Source: Providencia stuartii
GTDB lineage: Bacteria > Pseudomonadota > Gammaproteobacteria > Enterobacterales > Enterobacteriaceae
NCBI RefSeq assembly: GCF_029277985.1
Contig: NZ_CP119546.1
Coordinates: forward strand, 4,278,001 to 4,342,000
Direction of reading: 5' to 3'
Length of the DNA: 64,000 bases
The position numbers and the translations under genes were made by a program. The notes below the pieces were generated by a model that did not search any database, was not told the origin of the DNA, and saw only the letters and a list, made by a program, of their open reading frames with translations. Positions 1 to 10,338 of the stretch are shown here, in pieces; within the stretch, counting starts at the first letter, position 1; each line of letters opens with the position of its first letter.

Positions 1-3000
1 TTACCAGCAAATGCGAATCAACAACAAGTGGCGTTAATTCGCCATTGGATGGAGCTGACTGGCGGCAGTGTTTTTATTTTACACAGCCCAACTCATCATG
101 TTCCCAGCCTAGCCATTCAACAATTAATCAGTGACATTCATCCTCAACAAAACCATGAAGAACATATCACCATTCCGGCGGTCACCCTTAAGAGAAAGGG
201 ATTACAAGTGACCGTAAGTGACTGGGATCCGCTGACTAACGAAACAACGCGAGTTGCAGAATATATGCTCTCTGCAAACTCAAATGATCCCCTACCTGCT
301 CGTAGCCGACCAACTCAATGGCTATTTAGTGGTGTAGTCACGGCACCTGAAGATGGTGACTTATGGTTAACCAGCAGAGGTTCAGAGCCCTTCTCTTATC
401 AAATAAACTCAGTCAGCCACATTCAGGACCCTGAAAGCAATCAAGTTCATAATATAAAATCAGGTGAAAGCTACCCTATTCAAGCCACAATAATGACACA
501 GGGGGAAGTGCCTCACTTCGCACTTTATTGGCAATTAGCTTGTCATGGTGAAGACTATAAACCGGTTCCTGATGACGCCTTAGAGTATGACACCACTGAC
601 GTTCAAGTGAGTTCAGACCCTATTCCGACAATAACCGAACCTTCATTAAGGCAATCTCATTATCAGCAAACCATTCAGTTGCCTTCAACATCAATAAATA
701 CGCTGAATTTAACGGAAGAAATGCTTGCTCAAACTGAGTACTTTTCACTCACGCTACACACGCCTGAAGCCACGACGCCCTTTATCTTAGAAGATATCCC
801 TCTGTCATCTCACCCTTCATGGCAATCATTAGTACAAGAAATAGAACAACACATTAATCAGCGGATCACCGATCACGTGGACACAAGGGTATCCGTCAGA
901 TATCAAAATAATCATATTATTATTCAAGGTGATGATGTTTATTTTACTCAGTTTCAACTGAAACAAAATCGACCAACCGCCCATATATCCATCAATCCCA
1001 CACACATAGCATCGACAGAGGATGAAAATGGCACGACACACACCTTCAAACTGTATGCGAATAGCCTGAAAGAATTAACACATCTTTCTTTATCACTGGC
1101 AGGCGAAACGGACAAGCGTGTACATTTGCTAAAGAGTGAATTTAAATCGCCTGACTTACCGATCACATCATCCGAGCAATTTGTTGCACAATTACAGCAT
1201 TATCTACGGTCCCAAGCGCAGACCCAATCGCTGCATGTAAGCTATGATGAAAATCAGCAGGTGCTATCTCTCTTCGACCCATTAAAGCGTTCCCTTGAAA
1301 ACTTCAATTTGGGTTTGCAACATCAGACATTGCCCTTGGTTATCGTTGAAAATCATAGAGAAGAAGCCGCCTCTTTGATCATCGGAGCAATAACGGGAAA
1401 ATTGCCTACTCACCCAGATGTTATTGAATACCGTTTACTTGAGAAGCCAACATTTGGCAAGGTCAGACTCAACCATCAAACAGGTGAATGGCTCTATCAG
1501 GCAAATGGCGATAGTCCTTTTTCAGGGAGCGATCAATTTGACTTTATGGCCATTTTGAAAAATGGCCAATATTCCGCCCCCATGTCGATTCAACTACAAT
1601 CAGACGATGCCCCTGTGACAAACTACCCGGGGAAAAGAGTCTTTACACTACCTGATCCGATCTACCATGAGCCTGCTGTACGTGGCAATCACGTACCGGT
1701 AGATATGCAAGTTCACACCATCCAGCTCGCACAGACCCATTTACAAAGCCCCGATACCCCCTATTTCGTACTCACGGCCAATCGTTGGGCATTATTAAAA
1801 GTTGATATCACAAGCCCATCCTCCGCGAATGCGCCAGACATTACCGCAGTCGTGATGGATAAAGATGACCAAGAAATTGGGCGAATTCGTTTAACTGGAC
1901 CAGAAAATTTACCTCAGCAATTACCTGTTATTCCAAATACGCCAACCATAAAAAGCCATGAGCTGCATCAGCAGAGTTATACGGCTCCGCTTCAAGGTCA
2001 ATGGATACAACCGGGTATCAAATTGCAATTATTGGTAGGCGATACCCCGGTGGTGATGCCGTACACCGATCACCACGGTATCTTTACTCCCCAAATTAGC
2101 ACAAGCAATGACATGGTTTCGCGTGTCACGAACCATAGCCTTTATCGTCACGGACAAGGTGTTTATGCCTATTCCCCCCTGAGCTGGGGGATGGAAGCCG
2201 CAGCCAAGCTGCCCACTAACGCATTTACCTTATATAGTTACCCAGCTTTGTCGCAGTTTTTACCTCTCGAGCCACAAATCACACATCGCGCAGCACTTTT
2301 TATGCCGACCTATGATAGGTTAAGCGGCCTTTATCCTCATCACAGCGAACAAATTTCTTGGGGTTCCCATCGCAGCATCGAAACCAGTAGAACAAATGGA
2401 CTTGATAGTGACTTTAATTACTATTCACTGACCCCGACAGGCGTGAGTAGCCTACTTGGCTTAGCATGGAAAAACCAAGGTAGTGGTGTCGCTTATGCCA
2501 ATGTCATGTGGCACGAAGTGTACGGACATGGATTTGGTCTGCACCATACTACGGAGCCTAGCACGGCTTACCCATTTGATAAGAAACACAACGGCTTCAA
2601 CATCGCATTTGACCAACAGGCACAGTCATATATGACTTACAAGTACATCAATGCGTATACAGGCCAAGTGGCTGAAGTGCTGCCTATGTTATATCCTTAC
2701 CTAAGTGATGCAGGCCATGATATTTTTAATGCATTCACTTCCCACTCCGATTATTTTACTCAGCGTATACAACAATTTCTGAGACAAAAATTACGCTGGC
2801 AGCCAAACGCTCTAGAAGGTGAAGATATTGAAGATCATGGTTTCGCTGGTGACGGTTATTATCAGCGTTGGTCAGATAATAGTCATCAATGGGAAACACT
2901 CACGGAAGATAATTTCGCGCAGTTTTACCCAACGAGTTCTCCCTATGAATTAGCCCATCAACGAGATGTCCCTGTTTATTGGATCAATGCTTCAATCTTA

Positions 3001-4134
3001 ACCATGCCAAATGGTCAGCTTCACCCCTATAGCACGCTCAAGCCAATACGAACACGTGGTCACCTACCAGCGCCATACCATAATTTAATCACAGCAACAG
3101 GTCGGCCTTACAATGACGACATGCACTATGCACTTAAAGTGACCTACGCGACTCAATATGGTCTATTGACCGAACATCTACAAGCGGTCACGGACTTAAC
3201 AACAATCAACCTCAATCTTCCTGACAAAGGGGAACTCGTCAAACTTGAATTAGCCAAAATCAATACCGATAAACAACTCGATAAGCCCATTTATACCTAC
3301 AACAACCCCAATGCTTTGGCAAACCGCCTATTTAGCCAGTGGGATAGCAAATCCCCGACTCCTCAACTGACGCTCGATGACTATTGGCAAGGCAGTAAAC
3401 TATTTTGGTCAGCAACAGACACAGCGTTGATTGATATGTCCACTGGAAAAATCGACAAACAGAAAATAACTCAAGACAGTGTGTTATGTGCTATTTGGGT
3501 GAAAGATGGGCAGCGGCAAAAACAATATTTTTCATTACGTGATCCGTGGGGAGAACATGCCTTACCTTACGGTGTGCACACATTTTCACCCATCAATCAC
3601 TTAGAGCAGGTTATCGATAAATATGTAACGCCAATCGCTTATGATGTTGAATCAGAGAGTTTACTGCTGTCTGATGCCTATATTAATCAAACCGTGGATA
3701 TCTCAGCGATGCAACTGCCAGAAGGACAATACACTTATTGGCTAACCTTACTGCTGGATGATGGCTCAGGGCAAATTCAAGAGCAAGTTCCCCAAGAGCA
3801 ATGGATGATATCACGACAGGGAGAGCAATTATCGATTATCGGCAATATCGACAGTACACCCAAATTAACTATCACAGGGCTTAAGGTTTATATCGATAGG
3901 CACTTACAAGACGATATTCATCCTAATACATTAATATTAAACCAAAATACATCCATACCGCTCAGTGAGAATACTCAGTGGCTAGATTACAATCGGCCCG
4001 TTGTTTTTAATCAGCGAGATCAACACATTGATTTGATTGCTGCGATGGATAACACACCGCTGCATATGCGTGTAGAAAACGACACACTGTGGTCAGCTAG
4101 CACCAAGAATTTTTCTGCGCCTTTAACTCTCTAA
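1..4134 (+). CDS. M66-type (StcE/TagA-like) secreted metalloprotease, 3' part only
   Basis: The reading frame is open back to base 1, so this is the C-terminal ~1377 residues of a larger protein; the GTG at 28 is only an internal codon. From the left I see a PA14-like segment (about bases 316-585), two similar beta-rich modules (about 750-1340), an Ig/cadherin-like module (about 1380-1610), then the catalytic part typical of the M66 family (about 1640-2950; NRW-LLKV and IQPGI blocks) and a long C-terminal beta-rich tail. StcE and TagA of this family cleave mucin-type glycoproteins outside the cell; that role is inferred here. The zinc motif at 2512-2547 reads HEVYGHGFGLHH: the usual HExxHxxGxxH has one extra residue between HE and the second His. 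No frameshift is needed to read through it. Family call likely; exact substrate unknown. Confidence 0.75.
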   Translation, partial: LPANANQQQVALIRHWMELTGGSVFILHSPTHHVPSLAIQQLISDIHPQQNHEEHITIPAVTLKRKGLQVTVSDWDPLTNETTRVAEYMLSANSNDPLPARSRPTQWLFSGVVTAPEDGDLWLTSRGSEPFSYQINSVSHIQDPESNQVHNIKSGESYPIQATIMTQGEVPHFALYWQLACHGEDYKPVPDDALEYDTTDVQVSSDPIPTITEPSLRQSHYQQTIQLPSTSINTLNLTEEMLAQTEYFSLTLHTPEATTPFILEDIPLSSHPSWQSLVQEIEQHINQRITDHVDTRVSVRYQNNHIIIQGDDVYFTQFQLKQNRPTAHISINPTHIASTEDENGTTHTFKLYANSLKELTHLSLSLAGETDKRVHLLKSEFKSPDLPITSSEQFVAQLQHYLRSQAQTQSLHVSYDENQQVLSLFDPLKRSLENFNLGLQHQTLPLVIVENHREEAASLIIGAITGKLPTHPDVIEYRLLEKPTFGKVRLNHQTGEWLYQANGDSPFSGSDQFDFMAILKNGQYSAPMSIQLQSDDAPVTNYPGKRVFTLPDPIYHEPAVRGNHVPVDMQVHTIQLAQTHLQSPDTPYFVLTANRWALLKVDITSPSSANAPDITAVVMDKDDQEIGRIRLTGPENLPQQLPVIPNTPTIKSHELHQQSYTAPLQGQWIQPGIKLQLLVGDTPVVMPYTDHHGIFTPQISTSNDMVSRVTNHSLYRHGQGVYAYSPLSWGMEAAAKLPTNAFTLYSYPALSQFLPLEPQITHRAALFMPTYDRLSGLYPHHSEQISWGSHRSIETSRTNGLDSDFNYYSLTPTGVSSLLGLAWKNQGSGVAYANVMWHEVYGHGFGLHHTTEPSTAYPFDKKHNGFNIAFDQQAQSYMTYKYINAYTGQVAEVLPMLYPYLSDAGHDIFNAFTSHSDYFTQRIQQFLRQKLRWQPNALEGEDIEDHGFAGDGYYQRWSDNSHQWETLTEDNFAQFYPTSSPYELAHQRDVPVYWINASILTMPNGQLHPYSTLKPIRTRGHLPAPYHNLITATGRPYNDDMHYALKVTYATQYGLLTEHLQAVTDLTTINLNLPDKGELVKLELAKINTDKQLDKPIYTYNNPNALANRLFSQWDSKSPTPQLTLDDYWQGSKLFWSATDTALIDMSTGKIDKQKITQDSVLCAIWVKDGQRQKQYFSLRDPWGEHALPYGVHTFSPINHLEQVIDKYVTPIAYDVESESLLLSDAYINQTVDISAMQLPEGQYTYWLTLLLDDGSGQIQEQVPQEQWMISRQGEQLSIIGNIDSTPKLTITGLKVYIDRHLQDDIHPNTLILNQNTSIPLSENTQWLDYNRPVVFNQRDQHIDLIAAMDNTPLHMRVENDTLWSASTKNFSAPLTL

Positions 4135-4140
4135 GCTAGA

Positions 4141-4165
4141 GCAGGCGGTATTGCGTACCGCCTGC
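4141..4165. terminator. hairpin between convergent protease gene and emrD
   Basis: A perfect 10-bp inverted repeat (GCAGGCGGTA / TACCGCCTGC) with a 5-nt loop lies 6 nt after the protease stop and 9 nt before the emrD stop. It has no T-run on either side, so it is either a weak bidirectional terminator or an mRNA 3'-end protector. Confidence 0.6.
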
Positions 4166-4174
4166 AACTGAGGA

Positions 4175-5359
4175 TTATACTGTATGTTCAGTCCTATCCA
4201 TGCGATGTGCTAATGGCAGCCAACACAATAAAACAAGTACTGACATCAAGAACATTAATAACCCTAAACTAAACTGCCCATTTTGGGGTAATAACGCGGA
4301 CACCCAAGTTGCTATGCCGGATCCCACATTTTGCATACCGCCGACTAAGGCGCCCGCCGCCCCCGCTAAATAGGGAAAAGGTTCCATGGCCCCCGTTGTA
4401 GCAAGCGGGAATAACATACCCGCACCAAAGAAAAAGACAGAAGCCGGTACCAGTAAAGTCCAGATATTCATTGTGCCAAACCAACCAGGGATCCACATCA
4501 TTAAGCCAGCTATCAGACAGCAAATGACCGATTGCCACATTAACTGATAAAAACTTTTACCATCACGCCCTGCATACCAAGCCCCAAAGAACGCCGCTGG
4601 AATAGGAATAATGAATAAAATACTGACAGTAATACTGTTAAGACCCAGTACGCCGCCCATCAACACTCCGCTACTCGCCTCGAAAACAGCAATACCCGCT
4701 AATGCGCCAATCAACATGATTAAATAAGACACAAAAGAACCTGTTGATAATAATTGACGGTATGAAGTGAGCATTTTGTGTTTTTCTGGTGAAACAGGTC
4801 TTGTTTCAGGCAACCAGCGATACATGCTTAACAGTACAGTGGCGCCTAATACAAACAAGAAAATATAACACGCATGCCAGCCCCAGAAGTGGGCTAATAA
4901 GCCCCCAAACATCGGTGCCACTAAAGGACTCACTAATACACCCATATTTAATAAGCTATTCGCATAGCGTAATGAAGTGCCTTTATAAAGATCGCGTGGC
5001 ATGGTACGAACCATAACACCGGCGACGCCAGTTCCCAGACCTTGCAAACCACTCGCGAGCACTAAAATATCCAGTGTAGGCGCAAAAATAGCCAGTAACG
5101 TTGAGAGTAAAAAGATCACCATTCCCACTAAAATCACGGGACGGCGACCAATTCGGTCTGACAACGGCCCATAGATCAGCTGAGAAAAGCCATAAGTAAA
5201 GAGATAGGCCGCCATGACACGTTGCACAGAGCCGGACGGTTGTCCAAAATACACGGCAATATCCGCAATGACAGGTACATAAACCGTCTGCGTCATCTGC
5301 CCCACTGCCGCTAAAGCAATCAGCAAGATCAGTAAATTAAAATTTTCCAGTTTTCTCAT
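4175..5359 (-). CDS. emrD: Multidrug efflux MFS transporter EmrD
   Basis: Proton-driven inner-membrane drug exporter of the DHA1 (Bcr/CflA-like) branch of the major facilitator superfamily. The 394-residue length matches E. coli EmrD, and I recognise long collinear stretches: QLIYGPLSDRIGRRPVILVG (the MFS motif A loop, near residue 60), the PETRP loop near residue 185 and the AMEPFP-AGAAGALVGG segment near the C-terminus. About twelve hydrophobic segments are visible. The first ATG (5359) is preceded by a purine-rich stretch and fits the family's N-terminus. It is transcribed divergently from fpr. In E. coli emrD lies elsewhere, so its place beside fpr is a lineage-specific arrangement. Confidence 0.93.
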   Translation of the reverse strand: MRKLENFNLLILLIALAAVGQMTQTVYVPVIADIAVYFGQPSGSVQRVMAAYLFTYGFSQLIYGPLSDRIGRRPVILVGMVIFLLSTLLAIFAPTLDILVLASGLQGLGTGVAGVMVRTMPRDLYKGTSLRYANSLLNMGVLVSPLVAPMFGGLLAHFWGWHACYIFLFVLGATVLLSMYRWLPETRPVSPEKHKMLTSYRQLLSTGSFVSYLIMLIGALAGIAVFEASSGVLMGGVLGLNSITVSILFIIPIPAAFFGAWYAGRDGKSFYQLMWQSVICCLIAGLMMWIPGWFGTMNIWTLLVPASVFFFGAGMLFPLATTGAMEPFPYLAGAAGALVGGMQNVGSGIATWVSALLPQNGQFSLGLLMFLMSVLVLLCWLPLAHRMDRTEHTV

Positions 5360-5749
5360 TTTCTTCTCAAACTAATTTTATCATCCTGAGCGCACAGCCT
5401 AGCTGTGTCATTAGACACAAATAACATGAAAGCTTTATTTCAGGGGAACACCCCAGAGTGTTATCGATTGTTTTATTTGATAAAGCAGCCGTTATCCCAT
5501 CGTTAGCTGCTGCGCGACTAAGATAACAAATTGAATTTTTTTTTCGAGATAGGATAGCATTTTAATTAGCATGCCAACGTCAGCAAAATTCGCCACATAT
5601 GGCAATAAAACTGTACATTAAATTTAGCAGTGCACCATTTAAAAGAATAATTCACTGGAACACTTTATCGATAAGCGCAAATAGTAAACTGATTTAGTAT
5701 GAAACTCTGATAAGTCGCAAAGCTGAAAAAAATTCAGAGGTGAAAATTT
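5360..5749. promoter_or_regulatory. divergent promoter region emrD / fpr with two short palindromes
   Basis: This 390-bp gap must hold the promoters of both divergent genes. It contains a perfect palindrome TGTGTCATTAGACACA (5404-5419), about 45 bp before the emrD start, and overlapping inverted repeats at 5443-5462 (GGGG-aaca-CCCC and AACAC-cccaga-GTGTT). Either could be an operator. I do not see a convincing SoxS or CRP site, and no ORF worth calling. Confidence 0.35.
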
Positions 5750-6496
5750 ATGGCCAATTGGGTTAACGGAACTGTTATTGAAGCAAAATTTTGGACCGAG
5801 TCACTCTTTAGCTTAGTCATCAATGCCCCCATTAAACCTTTTATCGCTGGTCAATTTGCAAAACTTGCCTTGGAAATCGAGGGAGAACGTGTACAACGCG
5901 CCTACTCTTACGTCAATGCTCCCAGCGATGATCGACTTGAATTCTACTTTGTCGTCGTCCCTAACGGGAAATTAAGCCCTAAACTTGCCCAATTGCGTGT
6001 AGGAGATACACTGCAAGTCACTGATGAGGCGTCTGGTTTCTTTATTTTGGATGAGATCCCTGACTGCCAGCATCTTTGGATGCTCTCAACGGGCACGGCA
6101 ATAGGCCCTTTTCTCTCTATCTTACAAGAAGGTAAGGATCTTGAGCGTTTTGAAAAAATTATCCTTTTACATGCCGTCCGCTATCAAAAAGACCTAAGTT
6201 ATCTTCCTTTAATGAAACAGCTAGCCGAGCGCTACCCAGAAAAGCTCCATTTGGTGACCGTTGTCAGCCGCGAGCAGTGTGAAGGCGCTTTATATGGGCG
6301 AGTGCCTGCATTAATTGAAAACCAGATGCTCGAAAACGTTACAGGAGTTTCCCTTGATGCTGCTAGCAGCCACGTAATGCTATGTGGTAACCCTGAAATG
6401 GTTAAAGACACACGAGAGGTACTGATAAAAACCCGTGATATGCGCAAACATTTACGCCGTAAACCGGGTCATATCAGCAGTGAGCAATATTGGTAG
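5750..6496 (+). CDS. fpr: Ferredoxin/flavodoxin-NADP+ reductase
   Basis: FAD enzyme of the cytoplasm that passes electrons from NADPH to flavodoxin or ferredoxin, used by radical and biosynthetic enzymes and in oxidative-stress repair. The 248-residue protein is the same length as E. coli Fpr and matches it closely. The FAD-binding RAYSYVN motif lies near residue 51, the NADP-binding STGTAIGPFLSIL near 112, MLCGNPEMV near 210, and the family's C-terminal aromatic residue (ending EQYW) is present. In E. coli it is SoxRS-regulated; no soxbox is obvious here. It precedes the convergent yiiR, sharing a hairpin at its 3' end. Confidence 0.97.
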   Translation: MANWVNGTVIEAKFWTESLFSLVINAPIKPFIAGQFAKLALEIEGERVQRAYSYVNAPSDDRLEFYFVVVPNGKLSPKLAQLRVGDTLQVTDEASGFFILDEIPDCQHLWMLSTGTAIGPFLSILQEGKDLERFEKIILLHAVRYQKDLSYLPLMKQLAERYPEKLHLVTVVSREQCEGALYGRVPALIENQMLENVTGVSLDAASSHVMLCGNPEMVKDTREVLIKTRDMRKHLRRKPGHISSEQYW

Positions 6497-6505
6497 TCAT
6501 CCTAA

Positions 6506-6534
6506 GATCCCCTTAATGCGTGATATAGGGGATC
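6506..6534. terminator. hairpin at fpr / yiiR junction
   Basis: Inverted repeat GATCCCCT / AGGGGATC (8-bp stem, 13-nt loop) between convergent fpr and yiiR; its right arm touches the yiiR stop codon. No T-run follows, so termination strength is uncertain. Confidence 0.5.
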
Positions 6535-6955
6535 AAGAAAGATAATCAACAGGTTGTGTTTTTTTGCCGTATTGATTTTCAGAATCCATCCCGACAAAAA
6601 CACCACAGTCTAACAACATAATCATGGCGATTAAAAGAGGTAAAAAACGCCCAATTCCCCATTGCCAAACAGGTGCTAATTGGCTGACGTCCATGGAAAA
6701 CAAGGCAAATGCAAGAATAATTAATGCAAACCAGCCGCCGGGTTTTCCTCTATCATGTAGACGTTTGGTAAAAATTGCCGCTAACGGGTATAGCAACAAT
6801 ACAAACAACACGATCACTACGATTTCAGGTAAGCGCAATGCATTTTGCAAAAGCACAATAACCGTCATTAAAATAAAGCATAAGGCGATACCCGCCCAAA
6901 AAGGTCGACGACCTATTCGCCCTTTGAAGGAGAAGGCCCATTGTTGTAATGTCAT
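6533..6955 (-). CDS. yiiR: DUF805 inner-membrane protein YiiR
   Basis: Small membrane protein of unknown function; fpr-yiiR-yiiQ-tpiA is the E. coli order. The frame is open to 7111, but the extra N-terminus has no family resemblance, and the DUF805 signature starts at the ATG at 6955: a WAFSFKGRIGRRPFW opening, then hydrophobic segments (residues about 25-45, 50-70 and 85-125) and the TKRLHDRGKPG loop typical of DUF805 between membrane segments. The product is 140 residues. It is divergent from yiiQ, with only about 50 bp between the starts. The molecular role is not known for any close relative. Confidence 0.85.
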   Translation of the reverse strand: MTLQQWAFSFKGRIGRRPFWAGIALCFILMTVIVLLQNALRLPEIVVIVLFVLLLYPLAAIFTKRLHDRGKPGGWFALIILAFALFSMDVSQLAPVWQWGIGRFLPLLIAMIMLLDCGVFVGMDSENQYGKKTQPVDYLS

Positions 6956-7007
6956 TACACCAGATCCTGATACACTATTAAAAACCCTAAAATGAGTGGC
7001 AAAACAA

Positions 7008-7619
7008 ATGAAACAACCCGCACTCCGTTCAATCCCTATCATCATAACCGTTTTTCTACTTGGTTTGCCACAACTGACATTTGCACAAAAAGTACCGACA
7101 CTGCCTAACACGGACTTTGAAGTGGCTTACTTAGCCCCTGATGCGCCCTCATTCGACCTCACTATCCCTCAGTTACGTAACCAGTTTAATCAAACCAATC
7201 CGACGTTACCGCTACATGAATACAAGGTGATAGCGAGCCAAGATATTTCGGCTCCCTATATTCGTGCCGCTTCTCGAATTAATGCTCACCTATATTCATC
7301 CGCTGTTCTTGAGCGTGGAAGCGAAAAGATTAAAAGTTTACAAGTCACTTTACTGCCAGAAGAGCGTCAAGATACTCAAGCGAATAGGCAATTAGCAGAA
7401 CGCTATATTATGGCGATTATCCATCAATTTGACCCAAACATTTCTGTCGATAAAGCGCCTGAATTAACCCTCGCATTAAATAAATTTATGGCGAATAAAG
7501 ATGCTGTCCATGCCGAAGAGGTTCGTTTAGGCGGTCTACGCTACATTTTAGTAAAAAGTGAAAATAATGTGCTTACTTTTGCTGTTGAACCGATTAAGCT
7601 AGAAACAGAAGCGCCTTAA
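7008..7619 (+). CDS. yiiQ: DUF1454 periplasmic protein YiiQ
   Basis: Secreted protein of unknown function, syntenic with E. coli yiiQ. The first ~27 residues form a signal peptide (basic start, hydrophobic core, cleavage after TFAQ-like sequence). The family blocks APDAPSFDLTIPQLRNQFN, SRINAHLYSSAVLERGSEKIKSLQ (read in parts) and the final LTFAVEPIKL are recognisable. I place the start at ATG 7008, with a GAGTGG ribosome-binding stretch at 6994-6999, rather than the in-frame GTG at 6996, which has no ribosome-binding site. Gene symbol rests on synteny plus sequence similarity; function unknown. Confidence 0.85.
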   Translation: MKQPALRSIPIIITVFLLGLPQLTFAQKVPTLPNTDFEVAYLAPDAPSFDLTIPQLRNQFNQTNPTLPLHEYKVIASQDISAPYIRAASRINAHLYSSAVLERGSEKIKSLQVTLLPEERQDTQANRQLAERYIMAIIHQFDPNISVDKAPELTLALNKFMANKDAVHAEEVRLGGLRYILVKSENNVLTFAVEPIKLETEAP

Positions 7620-7750
7620 ATAGATAAGGATCACAGCAATCGTCAGCAGCGTGATAAAAAGCAAAGCTATTGTTATGTATTCTCTTTATACTTAACACCT
7701 CAATTTTAGGCACAGTGACAGAAACATTTTTCTCGTTGCACAAAATGTAA

Positions 7751-8575
<825 letters not shown>

Positions 8576-8594
8576 TTTATTTTTATTGAGAATA

Positions 8595-8624
8595 AACCGT
8601 CAATGTTTATTGGCGGTTTTTTTA
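8595..8624 (+). terminator. tpiA rho-independent terminator
   Basis: Ten-bp stem (AACCGTCAAT / ATTGGCGGTT with one U-G pair), GTTT loop and a run of seven T's immediately after. Confidence 0.9.
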
Positions 8625-9043
8625 TTTGCTGCCATAATAAAAGAATAATAACACTAATAAAAAACAATATATTTCCACAATAAAGAAAATTCATTTTATT
8701 TATTTGAGTCACAAAAACAAAAACTCCCTAAAATAAATTATTCCTTTTCGCATTTTATCATCCCTAGAAAAATAAACTATAAATCATCAATATGATTTAT
8801 TACTTATCCCACTAATAATCTTAAATATTCCTTTCATACCTCTTATCAAGAATACTCGACAAGGCGACTTTTTTTACATTAAATTCACATTGGCTTCGAC
8901 CTTAAATTATTTACACGTTTTAAAAAAATGAATGTTAACGATAAATAACACCTTACTGTTAAATAAAAAATGATAACGGCTATTCATCATCAACATTGCA
9001 TTATTAATTTTCATCAAATAAAGCATTCACGATAAGGATGATT
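8625..9043 (+). other. AT-rich intergenic region before the first porin gene
   Basis: About 415 bp of very AT-rich sequence with no ORF I would call. It presumably carries the promoter of the porin gene, but I see no convincing -35/-10 pair, CRP site or strong palindrome. Confidence 0.5.
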
Positions 9044-9991
9044 ATGGAATATTTTAAAGGTTTAATTCTAAGCACAGTCATAATATTACCAACAACCGCT
9101 TTTTCCCAAGCCAGTAATGATTATTGGCATGTAGACACAGATGTTTATGTCGAAGTTGAAGAGTACCAAGGTCAACGAGACAGCTTTAATAACAAAGTAT
9201 TCGACAAAGTCAGCATGGTAGGTAAGCTTGCACTGACTAACCCACAATCATTATGGGGCTTTTATTTCGAACATCGTGAGTCATTAAAAAATTATGGGCA
9301 TGACTTTTCGAGTTCCCGTGACTCCTCTATCCGTAATCGAACTCAAATTGGCGCGACCCGCCAGCTCTACCGAAGTGCGGTTGCAGCATTCAGTCTAAAT
9401 GGAAGTTACCGAAAAGAATCCAATGATTCCGCACCAAATACCACCGCGCTTTCATCCAATAGCTTATATTGGTTAATGCCAGCAGGTAGCATTCAAATTA
9501 ATAAAAAATGGTCTTTTGATTTTTGGGATGCGCTCTATTACTACAGTAACTTTTTAGCATCAAACTACTATGAGTGGGAAGCTGAACACGGCGTCACTTA
9601 CAAACACTCGAATGCCGTTACAGCAAAATTCACTTTATATAACGATAGAGTGTGGGATAAAGATTTCAATCAAGTTTTTGCACGGGATCAAATAAGAGGC
9701 TACTTCCCTATTAAGATCAGTGAAAAATGGGCGATTACGCCTTATTTTCGCTATTTTTTGAATGACAGCAGTTATGATGGCCAGAAAAATTTAACTCAAC
9801 GGATCAAAAACGGCTATCGTATTGGAACACAAATCGCTTATAACGTGACCCCCAAATTAACACTCTGGGGTGGCGCAGCGATTGAAGCGACACAGTGGAA
9901 ATACCCCATAAACAATCATATGACATCAGGAAGGAGTCATAGTCAAACCTACTACTTGGGGCAAATTGGTATCAAATACTCTTGGCAATGA
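9044..9991 (+). CDS. OmpG-like outer-membrane porin, copy 1
   Basis: Monomeric beta-barrel porin of the OmpG type, expected to let oligosaccharides cross the outer membrane. Residues 1-22 are a signal peptide ending TAFSQA. The mature part alternates polar and aromatic residues, with glycine/tyrosine-rich strands and a terminal aromatic strand (GIKYSWQ; the last residue is Gln rather than the usual Phe). The block IRGYFPIK...WAITPYFRYF corresponds to the IRAYLPLT...VTPYTR block of E. coli OmpG. I prefer ATG 9044 (ribosome-binding AAGG 6 nt upstream) to ATG 9038, which overlaps that site. It is collinear with the gene at 12418-13374 along its whole length, and the pair brackets a GH3 glycosidase. 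Substrate unknown. Confidence 0.8.
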   Translation: MEYFKGLILSTVIILPTTAFSQASNDYWHVDTDVYVEVEEYQGQRDSFNNKVFDKVSMVGKLALTNPQSLWGFYFEHRESLKNYGHDFSSSRDSSIRNRTQIGATRQLYRSAVAAFSLNGSYRKESNDSAPNTTALSSNSLYWLMPAGSIQINKKWSFDFWDALYYYSNFLASNYYEWEAEHGVTYKHSNAVTAKFTLYNDRVWDKDFNQVFARDQIRGYFPIKISEKWAITPYFRYFLNDSSYDGQKNLTQRIKNGYRIGTQIAYNVTPKLTLWGGAAIEATQWKYPINNHMTSGRSHSQTYYLGQIGIKYSWQ

Positions 9992-10023
9992 TAAGCGGAA
10001 CACAACACTTTATTTTAAAAGAT

Positions 10024-10057
10024 AAAAAAGTCGTAATAGCAGTAATACGGCTTTTTT
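10024..10057 (+). terminator. terminator of porin copy 1
   Basis: Stem AAAAAAGTCGTA / TACGGCTTTTTT (one U-G pair) with about 10 nt of loop, running directly into T's; about 30 nt after the porin stop. Confidence 0.85.
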
Positions 10058-10193
10058 ATTAAACGCTATATTTTATATTAAAATTAATAATTAAAACATT
10101 TTTTACACATTAATCAGAATAAAAATTCAGTTTCAATTAATAGTTTAGATAATTAAATCTTTTCACGCAATTCACAGCCTAGATCACATAAGG

Positions 10194-10218
10194 GAATAAT
10201 TCCAAAGTGGAATTATTC
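10194..10218. promoter_or_regulatory. 10+10 bp perfect palindrome, possible operator
   Basis: GAATAATTCC-aaagt-GGAATTATTC is a perfect inverted repeat in the 419-bp gap between porin 1 and the GH3 gene, about 190 bp before the GH3 start. No T-run follows, so a protein-binding site is likelier than a terminator. No regulator gene is encoded nearby. Confidence 0.45.
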
Positions 10219-10338
10219 TATAGAAATATTAAGTATTCCACAAAATTAATCAAACAAAATCAATGCACTACTTAATATAGCACAATTTGTTAAATCGATA
10301 ACTATTCTTATTTCATAACAAATAAGAATAATCTTATC

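Noticed and set aside
829..1166. Two minus-strand open frames of about 70 residues inside the protease gene
   Set aside because: No ribosome-binding site, no family features; shadows of a long coding frame.
10167..10182. Second CRP site upstream of the GH3 gene
   Set aside because: Only one half (TGTGATCTAG on the minus strand) matches; the other half is a direct, not inverted, TGTGA.
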